A stretch of 64,000 nt of DNA from Lates calcarifer (taxonomy: Eukaryota > Chordata > Actinopteri > Centropomidae). Numbering within the stretch: position 1 is the first letter of the stretch; each line of letters opens with the position of its first letter. Below the pieces are notes generated by a model, which saw only the letters and a list, made by a program, of their open reading frames with translations, did no database searches and was not told where the DNA came from. The stretch lies in contig NC_066838.1 in NCBI RefSeq assembly GCF_001640805.2, positions 6,218,601-6,282,600 on the forward strand, given 5' to 3'. Below, piece by piece: positions 12,501 to 25,838 of the stretch. A program made the translations under genes and the position numbers.

Positions 12501-15500
12501 AGCCCCTTAACTTCGATGGCACTAAGAGTAATCAAGTTCCCAAGCAATCTTCATTATACAGAGAGCACTCAGCCTTATTGAGATTCAGGGAGAGGGAGGT
12601 TGCTAGCGTACAAAAAGGATTTATTGATTGCACTTAATGCAATAAGCATGCAGGATCCAACGCAACAATTTCATTAGATTTTTCTTTACAGCTAGGCTGT
12701 GTATGCTTGGCTCTGGGTGAGGATCAGGGATACTGGCAACTTTTGCAGGAAAATCTCTTGAGTAAGGACAACAGGACAAGCTGACATGCAGCATACACTC
12801 CCTGCAATAACCTTAACCCTTTTGGTCTCAATGAGACACAGAGGATTTTCTTTTGTCATGACTTGGAGCTGAAGCTTTGAACTTTGCAGCTACAACAATG
12901 TACTTTGGTATCTCCTGGCTTGGGTTTAATCAAGGTACAGGAAAACCAAATGTAAATTGTATTTTTTTTATATCTGAAAAAAATCAAGGTTCAGGTTCTT
13001 CCAGGCCAACAGGAACTCTGTTTCATTTTCATTTTTTGCACTGTAGATTTATCTACATCTTTTTCCTGGCTGTTGAAATGACTCTCAAAAATGATAAAAA
13101 TCTCTAAAGCTGAATTAGATTTGTGTTTTCAGTATTAGATCTGAAACAGACTGAAGGGGAATGTAAAGAAAATGTCATCCTCTTTCCACTGAAAACAGAT
13201 GTACTGGTTTGTCCGGAGAGACAAAATCCACAAGATGACAGAGGAGGTTCTCGAGCCTGACAGGTTTAAGTGCTTTGTTGAAACATCCAGTGTTTGCAGA
13301 AGGAATAAAAAGTGGACAACCATTCTTGGTCCAGTTTTATTTCCCTTCTTTTTCTCATTTAAATCATCTCTATTCTCATTCAAGGCCAGCTGGTCCTCTG
13401 CCCTTTGCAAACAGAGAAAGTGGAGATAAATAAACAGATCTGTAGGAGAGGGGGTGAGGGAGAACAAGCCCAGGTCTTTGGGCTGCTGACAAGCAGCCAT
13501 GTGTTCCAGCTGTTTGGGCTTCCTCCCCCAACGTGAACCACTAGACAGATGACCCCCAATGACACTTCTGTCAACTCTTCTCCCAACCCTCCCAACTCTA
13601 TCCACCACCCCCATCCATCCAACCCACTAGTCCCCTCGCTGACCCTTTACTTATAGGGTCAGGGCAATAAATACTGTGCTGCTTTCCAGAGGCATGTTGA
13701 CTTCAATTCAGCCCCTAACACCTGTGCAAAGACTGAGGAGAGGCATGATGCTGCTGTTGAAACAGTCGAAACCTGAACAAATGAAACTGGCCTAACAGAG
13801 AGATAAAGTACAGTAAATCACTTTCCGACCCTTTTTTGAAAGGATTTTGGAGAGATTTCATGTTTCAGGGTCAATAATTCTATGGTTGAGTCATGTGGGG
13901 TTTGTAAGAATTAGGAGCATTTCCAAAAAGCCTGTGGCAAGGAGGCATTACGTTTTTATGGTGTCATTATTCAAGGGAATTTAAGATCTTGACTACAAGA
14001 GGGGGGAGGAAAATGGTGGATGCCAAGTGTTTCAACTTTCAGATTCAGGAAGTCAAAAATCCAAACAATTGTTAGGGGTTTTTCCAGCTGCCCTGTAATT
14101 AAATTAGGCTGACAACAGGAGTTCCCGGGGAACTTCGCCAAGAGTTCTCTGTGCAGATTGAGCGACAAAGATGTTCATCAGGTAGTCCTGAAAGTTCTTT
14201 CATTAATTCCAAAAAAACTAAACCTTCATCTCCAAGAGAAGCTTCAGCTTTTCTTAAGTGACTACCTTACAGTTACTTCCACACTGGAAGTTTAGTAGCA
14301 CTTTGCATAATATAAAAACTATTTCCAAGTCTTGGAATGAACACAGAAAAGAGTACAGAGTCCATCTAAATGAGGTGGTCTAAAATTGATTCCAGTCTAG
14401 TTGTGGTATGGTTTCCATGTAATACATGTGTGAAAACGTATGTACATATGCCATGACAAAAGTATTAGAAAATGGGAATGATAAACAATCTCACTAATGC
14501 GCAGAGAATGACCTTTAAGGTCAAGAGTACTGAATTCATACCTGCAACCCATGTTGGTGGTCGCATTCAGCTCACCTGTACATTGTTCTACCTATGGCTA
14601 TCATGGCTGGGGGGGCGGGTTATTTTACACTTTGGTCCAAACAAACAAACCCCACATTAAATCAACCACTGATATAGTGTGGGGTGTTGCTGCCCCACGG
14701 CATGTGCTGATGGGGTACAGAATGAACCTCCTCATTTCTGCCAAGATTCAGCCTCATTCTCAGCAGTTGATTTGTGAATTACTCTGACAAGACACAGACT
14801 ACAATGAGGAGGCAAAAGCTGACTGGTCCTTGGTCAGCAACTCTAAAGAATTCTGCATCAGCCTTTTGCATTAAACACAAAATCTTTTTCATCAGACATT
14901 TGAACTATATAAAACACAAACAATACAGTTAGGAAATAACATCTTTTTATATGCTTAAATTTCATGGTGCTTAATGTAGAGGGAGGTCATGTAATATTCA
15001 TTCTAGCTCTCATCTTGGGTCATCCTTCATTTACTCTTGTGGTTTCACTGCAGAGGCTTTGTACTTACTGTAGCTGTTCTCGTATGCATCAGCCTTGATT
15101 GGGCTGCCAGAAGCATATTGACCTGTACTTGACACTCTCTCAAGACATATGTGCTGAGTGAAATGAATGGACGGGTGGTGGGTTGATATTACTGAGATGG
15201 ATGGACTCAATTCATTTGGACACTGAGCACACACACACTGGGTTTGTTCTCTTCCCTCCCTGCTTATTGCAGTAACTGTTTTGTTTGAGTTACCTTGGCG
15301 TTATAAATGAATGCAATCAGCTCTGGATCACATCACAGTACAACAGGTTTCTCGCGTAGCAGGTGTTAAGCCTTCTGATGTTTTGGGGTCAGTGCTCTGA
15401 TAATGTTATCATGGATGAATCAATGCCATGTTTGTATTGCAAAAGTAAGTGCAACCATGACAGCCTTTCAGAGGCACAAGAGTAAAAAAATATTTAATCA

Positions 15501-16637
15501 TGACAACTGATGCACTTATTAATGACATGGAAAAGATGATTTTGCAATCAGTGTTTACAAGTGTTTGTTTGAACTTAAAAACAGAAGAAACTAGATTGTG
15601 CTTGCTGCTCTGAGAGATTGTTCCTGATTGGGCTGATAACCGGATTATGACTAAATCAAGAAATGCTTGTAAGTTCCAAGTATGAGGATAGGGAGTGCTC
15701 AGATTAAAGTCTGCCTGCAGACAGTGAGCTACCTTGCTTTAGAGAACTGAACCCTGAACTGGAGCTAAATTTTTAAGAGGAATTAAAAGTAATGTAGAAC
15801 TGATGCACATTAAATATAAATAAAGACAGATGCCAAGACGCATGAGAGAAATAGGATACCCAGCCCTTCCTCTCCTTAGACAGTGCATGCCATTCAACCC
15901 CAAACAATAAACTAAAACATAGCTTAGCCTACATGGCAGACAAGACAAGCTCACAGTAACAGTGCGGCTGGAACAAAGTAATTCATCTCATTTAGCCTAA
16001 GTGGAATGGAGAAAACACAGCAGCACAATGTATCAGGTTTCAACTCAATTTGGCTATTTACTTTAGAAAGCAGCCCAGCTTCCTTGATGTATGAATTAGT
16101 TGAGACTTAAGTGTTCAACACAAATGCTCAGCTAAAAACATGATCAGTGCATTAAGCCAAAATGGGTGCATTGATTAATGAGGATTTCTTGTTTCATTAG
16201 GCTATTTGGCTGCAAAGTTCTTCTAATTCCAATCCAATTAAATACTTGCATGAAGTCTATAGCAGCAGCTTCTAGCCTGTTGAAAGTTAGAGAGTTCAAC
16301 ATGTAGCATGTGCTTGTGGGTCTCATTCCAACTGCATAAACATTTCACTGGGTTGAGAGAAATGTGTTTATCAGTGTGAAACAGGCAGCTTAAATGCTTC
16401 GGTTACTGTTAACAACCTACTATAACATAGCCTTGACATAAAAAGTAGAAAAGTGCATCTTGAAAAGCTATCTTATGTTTTCACTGTCCTGCATTATAGA
16501 GACATGCACTGACAAACGGTTGTTCCCGTCTTCCTCTCCAACGCTAAATGACGGGGTATAAAACAAATGGGAGGGGAAAATCCAGCAGCATGTTGTCTGC
16601 CTCCATGATGCATTTTATGTACAATTCATCCATTCTG

Positions 16638-16685
16638 GTGTGTGTGTGTGTGTATGTGTGTGTGTGTTTGTCTGTGTCTGTGTGT
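16638..16685 (+). repeat. Imperfect GT microsatellite
   Basis: GT repeats interrupted by TATG, TTTG, TCTG units, typical of an ageing dinucleotide repeat. Confidence 0.9.
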
Positions 16686-17196
16686 CAGGGGGATCCATAA
16701 AATGAAGCTGACAGAAAGACTGACAAAAACAGCCTGACGGTGAGCTTTTTCCAGACCTGCACTCTGACAAATTTATGAGCACCACCAAGTTGACAGTATT
16801 AATTCTAAAAGGTAGGAAATGTCAAGATCTCACAGGTAACATTACAGCAGAATTCACCTTTTCATTTCACGGTCATTTGACTGGTTAAGTGTGACAGCTA
16901 TGATTCAGCGTGTTTCAGCTTTACATTGGTTACCCTGAAAAGTTCCTTAAAGCTCAGACTGCCTCTGGAGAAATAAAGCAGCCTCATGCCCTGGCTGCAC
17001 TTGGTGATGCATGACAGTAAAAAACTAAGGGGCTTTGCTTCATTGACCACATGACACAAGGAAAAATCCAAAAAAAAGGTATGCTGCTCAAGATTGATCC
17101 ATTTTGACATTTATTTATTAATTATTCATTAGCTCTGAATGTGCTGCCTGTGTTAATAAATCTGCTGAATTAAGTACACTAGGAACAAAATGACCT

Positions 17197-17213
17197 AAAA
17201 AAAAAAAAAAAAA
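17197..17213 (+). repeat. A17 homopolymer
   Basis: Seventeen A in a row in intron 2. No retroposon body was recognised to the left. Confidence 0.95.
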
Positions 17214-17761
17214 TTAAAGATTTCTCTGTGTTTTCCTGTCTCTCTACACTGTCCAATAAAGGAAAGACAAGGAAAAAAAAAAACATCATATAACATGTTG
17301 CCTGAATGCGTGTGATAATTCAATGTTGTGAAATGACAAAATTGTTTTAAAAAAAACTTTTTATCTGTTTATCTAATCAAAAGTGTCGACTGAAAGTGTC
17401 CTAAAACACAAACAGTGAATTTTAACACTAATAACAAGAATGCTGTCACAATGCAAAATGTGAGGAACTGAAATTTTCTTTCTTCTTCTGCCTGCTTCTG
17501 TAGCTATAGTTCTACTCTAACACTAACTGCTTATTAGTGTGTGTGCTTGTCCATGTGTCTATGTGTGTGTCTGACCTGTGGTTCCCACAGACTGGCAGCC
17601 TCAGAGACTACCTGAGCCTGAGGCCCTGAGCCTCCCCACCCTCCCTGCCACTTCAAGGCTGTCACCTTTGACCTCTGGCAGTGAGAACTTGCTTGACTCT
17701 GTGATCTTGAGTCTGTTTCTCTCTTTCTCTACCTTCCTCTCTTTTGTACATACTTTCTCTG

Positions 17762-17798
17762 TCTCTCTCTCTCTCCCTCTGTGTGTGTGTGTGTGTGT
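17762..17798 (+). repeat. Compound CT/(GT)9 microsatellite
   Basis: A TC-rich run changes directly to nine GT units at 17781. Confidence 0.93.
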
Positions 17799-18074
17799 CT
17801 GAAGGGACAAACTTTCCCGATTGCTCAGATAAAAACAGTCTGATTGCTGGGACAGATTTGTATCGAGCCTGCTGGTAATGGCTTGTTGAGAACAGACGGA
17901 CCCTGGGAAAACATCTAAAACACTAACACCAACAGTTTTTTTGTGTTTTATCTTCTTAATGAAACATTAAAACACCCACCAGTATGAGTATGTAGTCTTA
18001 TGTTGAACCAGAAGACACATGACCAACCCAAATTGGGTCAAGTTGGGATGCTAGACTGGTACACTTCATGGATT

Positions 18075-18117
18075 CACACACACACACACACACACACACC
18101 ACACACACACACACACC
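18075..18117 (+). repeat. CA microsatellite with one interruption
   Basis: About 20 CA units with a single CC break at 18099-18100. Confidence 0.95.
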
Positions 18118-19439
18118 ATTATGCATTATTCAGAATACATCTCTCTCCCCTATACACACAGCACAGAGTGTCTCATCAGAGCAGCATTGAGCCTCTTGGA
18201 AACTCAGTGAGATAAGCGGGTTCATCAAACAAAGACTTTCCAAGTCAGACAGAGGTGTAATTGAAATTGAGGTCAGACCGAGGGGCTCTTGTGGCATTAG
18301 CTGGAGGCTGTGCCCAATACTGTTGTTCTCCTTGTCCAAATGATGGAAAAATCTCAAACGCTGTCTTCCAAATAACTGACAGTTCTTTTTAGTGACTGAG
18401 ATCAGCAAAACTTTGTTTCCAACCAAACTGTTTGGAACATGCATCATTTGTGGGAATTTAACCCTTGACCATAGAAAGAAGAGTGCCATTTATCATCATT
18501 GTAAATATGTGTTCAAATAGAAATATTCAAAAGCATTTCGTTTGTTGGTATTGTCTGGTCCCTTCTCTCCATCGCCACTGTGTTGTTTGAAAATAAACTA
18601 GAACAGATATTTTTCAGCTATCTCAGTCCATTACTTTTCCCATTAATTTCCCCATGTAGGCAGTATGATTGCAATTTAAAGTTATCAAAAATGAATATAC
18701 ATACAACTCTGTTCAGCTTCAACTACTTCAGTGGCACTGCACTCATGAGCGAACAAGTTTGTCATTACAGTGCAGCCCTGCGAAGAACAAGTCTGCATTA
18801 GTATTTGTTGTAAAGCTTTTAGCCTGCGGGAGAGAGCTTCAGACTGTGAAAACACACTGAGTTTACACAGAAATAACAAAAGAAAACAGAGGAAACGTGA
18901 GTGAACTTGCAGTGGCAGCATAAGCCTCAGTGTCAACCTGTTGAAATATCTTACTGATGAATCAGGCAGATTTCAAGTGTCCTGCATGTGTCAGTGTTGA
19001 TTATGTGCATATTTGTGTGTGTGTCTGTGTAGCAGTGCCAGTAAGCTCCCCTAAATGAGTTCCTGGTAACATGCCACAAATCAGGGCCAAAGAAAAACAG
19101 CCTTAATTCATAATCCGTGTATTGTCATATAGTTCTTAATATGCTATCTCATGTGCTAATGGTGGCATTGGTTCTGCATTTGCATGCCAGCAAATGACAT
19201 TGACCTTCGTCTACAGTAATGAATCACGGCAGGGCTGAGAGGTCTTATTGAATGTGTCGACAAAAAGCCTGCCCGCGGGGTTCTCAGCGGGAAACGGAGT
19301 GAAGGAGGGAGGAGTGGAATGAGAAAGGATCTCATTGTTGCAAAGGAACTCGGAGTGCAGAGGCACCCTGACACAGGTATTCTGCTAAATAAGGCCAGCA
19401 TTGTAAGGAGAAAGCATGCACACTGGCACCAAAAATGAC

Positions 19440-19454
19440 GGGGGGGGGGGGGGG
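19440..19454 (+). repeat. G15 homopolymer
   Basis: Fifteen G in a row, an unusual length for G runs in AT-rich fish DNA and a potential G-quadruplex or assembly-error site. Confidence 0.95.
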
Positions 19455-22400
19455 CAGCACATGGGGCTTCAGACACCTGCTTGGATTCTAACCTTGGTAT
19501 TGTCCTCAAATGACTGATGCCTCCACTGTTGCATGTTTGTAGAGATTGGTCCATGTACAGTAAATACATATTAAGATTTTAAAGGCAATACTTCAGGTAG
19601 GTGTGAGAGTGGACAAGAATCTGAACCTCTCTCTCAAGTTATCTTTTTTCCAGTCGTCACATGACTACTTATATCACTTTTCATTTATAAAACTAAGTGG
19701 TATTTAATGAATACCACTGAGGAGAGACTGTCTGAATGTGTGCTTTGTTGTCCCCAAATGTACAATTTGTTGTGTTAAGACTACAGGATTCTAAAGGGAA
19801 GGAGAGGGATGAGGCCAGAAGGAGGGTACAACAGGTTTTTAGACATTAGTGTTACAGATGTTATCCAGCTCTGCTTGCAGCACAGAATCTGTTCTCTGTA
19901 TACCTGAACACTGTCTGTAAACTTAACTTGTTCTTTGTATTTGCACTGAATACAAAGTTATTCTAACTATTTTCCAGTTTGATTGCTAAAACATTTTGTG
20001 ACTCTTGGCTAAAACACTATAATTGATGTTATTCTTTGCATCATTTCTTGGAACAACATAGTTGAGGGAAGATGTGAGGGATCAGAAGAGTGAGTGGAGA
20101 GATGGCTCGGGGTAAATTTTCCCATTCCCACAGGGGTCTTGAGCCACACACAGACTACTTCCTGCATGTCTCACAGAAATTAAACAAAGTTAATGTTTTC
20201 ATTGCATATTTTACAACAGCCACAGGCACAAAGAAACATCTGAGAAGGCGCAGTGACAGCAAAGGACTCCCAAAGGAGTAGTCTGAAACAGCTCCCTGCC
20301 TTCACTGCCCAGGTCGCCACAACATTTCCATTAAAGCATTTCATTCTCCTCGTTGTCCCCTCTGTACCAGGCGTATGGAGATACAGTGGCATTGATTCAT
20401 TTATTGTGGGCCCAGTGTGCTTTTCTCTGGCTCCTCAGCAAGCAGTAGCAGTGATCTAATTACCAGTGGAGAGATGAAGTCGTCTCCCCGAGCATAGCTG
20501 ATGGGACTATTCTTCCTCTGAATAGAAAAGAAGGCTCACATCAAGTCAGCTCCTCATGACCAAGGAGCTGAAACTAATACAAGAGCGCATTAGTTACAGT
20601 GAAGCCCAGGGAACCATCGACTGAGCAGCCTAAACGATGAGACTGCATTGATCTCCATCAATAATGGAGAAAAGCATCCACTGGACTGCGGCAGTCTCTT
20701 CTCCTCTAGAGATGAAAGTCACCCTCACATAGTTAAAGGAAAACAAAGAACCCGTATTGAAAGACCTCCCATCAAATCTTGCCCATCAATTGAACTTTTC
20801 ACAGGAAAACCAACATTATTGAATTTTCACAAGATTGCCTATTGATGTCTTCCAGAATTAGGCTGGAGAGGGATAGCCTCTGGCTAGACAAGTGCCAAAG
20901 GTCAAACATGCCTCACATGTCAATGAGACAGTAACAAGGCTTACTATATACACACCCTGTCCAAGTCCATGTCACACAAAACAATTCACAGGCACTGTGG
21001 CTGCATTCCTCTGGCTGGTCCCTCAACAAACAAGTGGGTTCACCTTAGGAAACGGCTTGACCTGCTCAAGCCAAAGTCTGTGCTCGCAAAGTGCTTTGTC
21101 TTGCCTGTTTTACCATTGAGACAGGACCACACACACACAGTGGCCATGACCAGTGGTGGTATTGTTCACATGGTTGCTAAGGTGCTTCAAAACAGTGGTA
21201 CGAAGGACAGAAGATGGCCACAGTTGTTTAAAGCTAATGAATAGCCTCTGTTCCGCCTGCCATCACTGCTGATAATAGCTTTGCATTGGCTGGATGTCTA
21301 TAGGGTTATTTGTAAGTAAAAAGCAAAGTTTAGAAGAGCTCGAGAAAAGTCTTACACAGGCACTCACACACCTCCTGATACACTGTCAACACTGTCAGTT
21401 ATTGTGCTGTTTCCTGATTGCTGTTTTGAAGCAATGAACTTTCAGGTACAATTACAGTTGACAGCAATAATTATAATGGCCTCTAACAGACATCATGCGT
21501 GAGAATCCAGACAGAATCCTTCTCATTAGGTATTCAAATGAAGGGGATTATATTCAAAAGTGTTTGAATCAAGTCAGGCATGTAAAATGCTTCTAATCCT
21601 TTTGTCAGACACAACGCAACACTTTTGTCTTAATAATCAAACTCATGATGAATCTGTCAGCTTGTGTTATGATTCTCTAGTGTGAAGAGACACTTCTGTG
21701 AAGATCATTTTAACAAACTAAATGGCTGGATGGATCTGTCAGGAATTAGTTTTGCGGCCTGCATAAATTTAAATAAAATATTGATGAAAACGCTGTGCTT
21801 GAGTGATGATTCAAGTGGTTACACATAACCGACGGTGCCTGTCTGAATATATCTTGTAGGGACATTGTAGAGGACAAGTGTTGTCTGTTGGTTTCATCTG
21901 ACAGTGCTATTCTGGGTACTGTGATCACACACACTTGTAGAGACAAAATGGTCACTTTCATTAACAGATTACAAATATGCAGTCTGTTTTGTGGTTTACA
22001 TCAAACCTCACCAATAAATATATGTTCTATTTCTGTATTATTTCTTTTGCTGATCAGCTGAAATGTAAACTGTATGTCAGAAAAGGGGAAACAAGAAACA
22101 AGACACTGGTACAGCCAGGAGCTATGAGATGAGCATGTGTAAAGCAGGCTTCAGGTTAATCCCACTCATTTACAGTCTGAAGCAACGCCTCCCAGATGCC
22201 CGAATTACTGCTAATTTCTAATATCATTAGCATCATGTCTGCCAGTGTCATGTTAATGAAGGTTTAACATGACAATGAGGTTTTATAAATGAGCAGCCGA
22301 GGGAAATGCAGCACTCATATAATTACACAGCAACGCGCTGCAAATCACGACTTCACCATGATCTCCAGCATGACGTCTGTGATGGGTTTGTGAGGTAAAG

Positions 22401-24342
22401 TGTTTTCAGGCGCAAAAAGATTTCCACAGAGCAGAACAGGCTCCACGTTTTGTTCTTCGCTGTATGTTTAATTAACAAACTGTTCCAAATGAATCTAATT
22501 AGATTAGCATATAAAAACTGCAAAAGGGGAAATGAATAATGCAAATGTGGAGAGCTGCACTGCTGTAGATCTTGGCAATCAACCAGGCTAACATGTTTCA
22601 GAAAACTTTTTTCGAAACACTTAACCTCTGATAAAGAGGAGAAAATGTTGCTATGATGAAAGTAAGCAGGGTTGACAAATAGGAAGAAGTGAGCACAATA
22701 ACAAAGCATTTAAGATTTCATTATAGGTGGAGGAAACTTATGACCTGAGGGGATAAACCGCACAGATATCTGCTTCAGCGGCACCATGGACACTGTCGTC
22801 TCTTATCTGCCTTTTTGACCCCAGAGCTGTCTGTGGGTGTTTGGTGATTCCAGTCACAGCAAACAGAAGACGCCAGTGAGAGATAACAGATACCAAGACT
22901 GAGTCACATCTTAACAATAAATTCCCAGAAAAGTTACACTGACTTTCAACATCACAGATAGATCAACATATTTTCACAGTGTTCTAGCTACATACAAGCT
23001 AAAATTGTATTCTAGAGAAATCTGGAAGTATCAAACAAAAACAATCTGTCACTAGGGAGGCAAAAATGACATGAAAGATCTCCGCCACTGTAAAACACCA
23101 GCTGCCGTTAAAATGTGTATAAAATGTCATAAACAATATTAAAGTTTAAACATTAAACATAAAGTTCTTGAAAGGTGATTGTTTTTACATTTCAGATGAC
23201 CATACAGAGATCTCATTTTTTATGCTACTCACAAGAAATCCTGACTGGATTTTTTTCCCATATCTTCTAATTCCTCTACAATACACAATATTTAGAATGC
23301 TTACTACCCCATTTTTGTCTTTGGTCCCATTTTGATGCGTATAAATCCTGGGGTGACCAGGCCCTAAGCTGATTCTTGCCACCATGTTTGGCTTGTTTCT
23401 AGGCAATATTAAATTGCCTTGAAACTAATTCAATAATCTAATGCAAATGGTGCTTCACAAGCTCAAGACCTTTGATCTTAAAATAAGTAAAAGTAACATT
23501 TAATCATCCTAAGATATTCTAACCCTTTTGCAGTATATTTCAGTCCATATTTCTGCAATGGCTCAACATGTCGGAGGCTCATGCTCACTGGTAACACTGT
23601 GACGGTGAGCATGTGGGTGTTAAATGATTTCATACATATACGTTACCCTTCCCCAGAATTAGAAACATAAGGCTGTATGAAAAGCTATAGGGAAAGCAAA
23701 TAGATTGAAGCGCAATCCAAACAGCTGTCTGTCTCCACAGGGGTTCAACCTAATGTAATAAAAGCAGTTCAGATGAAAAACTAACAAACTGACAGGTGCC
23801 TCTAGTTCACTTTCATAAGCTGGGAATACAACATTTCCTCTCTGAGCTCTGGGGGTTTTGTCAAGTGGGACCATATGTTTTAAGAATCTGCTTCTTATTA
23901 GGTATAATGACTGCCAGCCTACACTTGGCTCTGGTTTGTAGTGCTTCCAGCCACTGGATCACTGGAGTAAAGAGAAGTAGCAGAGACCTGAGGCTATTTA
24001 GTTTGACACCAGCTGAGGTACAGCACTACTCTAATCCACTGCAGCCAGGTGGCTCTTGGCTACACCCCTCCCAAATCTCTTCCTCTTGGTTTCCTTTTCC
24101 ATTCAAGCAAGTAGGTATAAAAAACCATTAACTCCTCAATAAGTTGAGAAGTTGTGTGAGAGAAATTGGCTGAGATGTCCAATGGAGGGGTGCCAAGGTT
24201 TTCCAAACCTGTAGGCCACCTCCAGAGGGAAAAGGGAGCACTTCCTGGGTCAATGGAGAGAATGTGGAGGGAAGGAGCCACTATGTGCCAGCTGTCAAGA
24301 ACAGGATCCTGAGAGGCCGGGGGTTAATAAGGCTTGGCAGGA

Positions 24343-24372
24343 GTGTTCCCATGGTAATCACCATGGTAACAC
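24343..24372. promoter_or_regulatory. Two abutting RFX X-box-like sites in a 30-bp near-palindrome
   Basis: The two halves are GTGTTCCCATGGTAA and TCACCATGGTAACAC. The first matches the reverse complement of the second at 13 of 15 positions. Each contains CCATGGTAA, close to the RFX-family X-box GTTNCCATGGNAAC. RFX proteins bind such sites as dimers and control ciliary and other genes. A role in regulating agrn or a neighbour is inference. Confidence 0.5.
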
Positions 24373-25820
24373 AAGACTTGTGTCAAGAGAAATGGCTGGG
24401 GGGGGGGTGAGTTGATCTGGATGAGAAAGCCGAAACATGGCAGATTATTGAGGGAGATGGAATATGATGGACTCAGAAATGTCATAAACTTTACAAGCAA
24501 TTAATACTCTAATGTGGAGAGCTTCAGTAGCCTTTATGATGTGAGACCTGTTGCTGTTGCGCCATGTGGAATGTATTTAATTCACAAAAAGCAAAATGAG
24601 GTTTCATTTTATGAGGAGCCACCGTGATGTATTACTGTAGTTGAAGGAGTAAGAGCCACATAAAGAGCTACTTATAGAAGAGGACTGTTAATAAAATGGC
24701 CGTGATGTTTTACAGCTGGCATCGGGGGGGAATAATTTGCTGAGAGACAACATGAAAATTCTTGTATGACTTCCAGGAGAGCGACTGTGACTTTGTGAAA
24801 GTGCACTTACTTTCCTAAAGAAAAGTATAGTATTAACTTACTGACTTGAAAAACATCTTAGATTGCTTTGTCTGAAGGTGTCACCTTTATCTCCTACCTA
24901 AACATCATAGTAACAGCAGAGTGACAAGGGAGTTTAGTGAAAGAAAATGTTTTACATCAACACTGATGACAGACTAAAGGACTTGTTTGCATTAGTGTCC
25001 CTTATCATTATCATCATCGTCATCACGACAATTCATCCTCATCTAATCTTGAAAAACTTGCTCTTGCTATCATAACTATAATTAATCTTTCCACAGCTGA
25101 CTGCAGAAAATTCAAAGTACATTCTCTGGAGGTTGTTGAAAGCCATTTTGGCAAATGAGATATATTACTAATGCACAGTATATGAAGCAGTTTGAGGGGA
25201 AATGGTACACAAGTAAATTCAATTACAGCACTTCATCACAAACTAACTTCTGGAATGTACCAAACGTCATAAACGTGATCTAACACTGTATTTGAGAGTG
25301 GATATTTCCATAGTCTTTCATGATGCTTTGCAGTCTTAAGCCTTTAGAAAAAGAACAGGAGCAAATTCTCTGCTTCACTATCTTTCTGTATCGTTTATCT
25401 TAATACTCCAGCTCCTCCAACCATAGAGATTATCTACAAACTGATGAAGACTGTATTCTTATATTTCCTGGCTACACAAAATGAATCTGGCTTTGAGTAA
25501 AATGTGCCCGAAAGCGATAACTTTTGAATGAAAGGCTGAAGACCACAATGAAATTACAACCCACATGAATACATTTGCAGAGCTCCCTCTGGTCCCACAA
25601 AGAACTCATGTGGAATGATCTATAACTGGGATGGCTAATCTGACAGATGACAAGATGCCGTGTTTTCACAAAAACCTGGACCAAACCTGAGGGAAATTGA
25701 AGCGGTTTTGAAGGTTTAGTTTTGCTGGTTTTGTCTTTTGTTCTACTGAATGGTTTGTGTTTGCAGCCCAGGGGCTTACTGGACAGCAGTCTGCTCTACT
25801 GTCTGGGCTACAGTCCAGGT

Positions 25821-25838
25821 TGGTGGTGGTGGTGGTGG
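25821..25838 (+). repeat. (TGG)6 trinucleotide repeat
   Basis: Six perfect TGG units in intron 2; no coding frame of interest contains it. Confidence 0.9.

Noticed and set aside
13125..13140. miR-200 family cluster, which lies near agrin in some vertebrates as I recall
   Set aside because: No TAATACTGYCTGGTAA or TAACACTGTCTGGTAA mature sequence was found on either strand; this site only shares CAGTATTA.
13135..13614. Minus-strand open frame of 159 codons
   Set aside because: No recognised motif; it overlaps equally long frames on both strands, which suggests a chance lack of stops.
19156..19569. Minus-strand open frame of 137 codons
   Set aside because: It runs through the G15 homopolymer, has no domain or hydrophobic pattern of a known protein, and lacks splice context that would make it an agrin exon.
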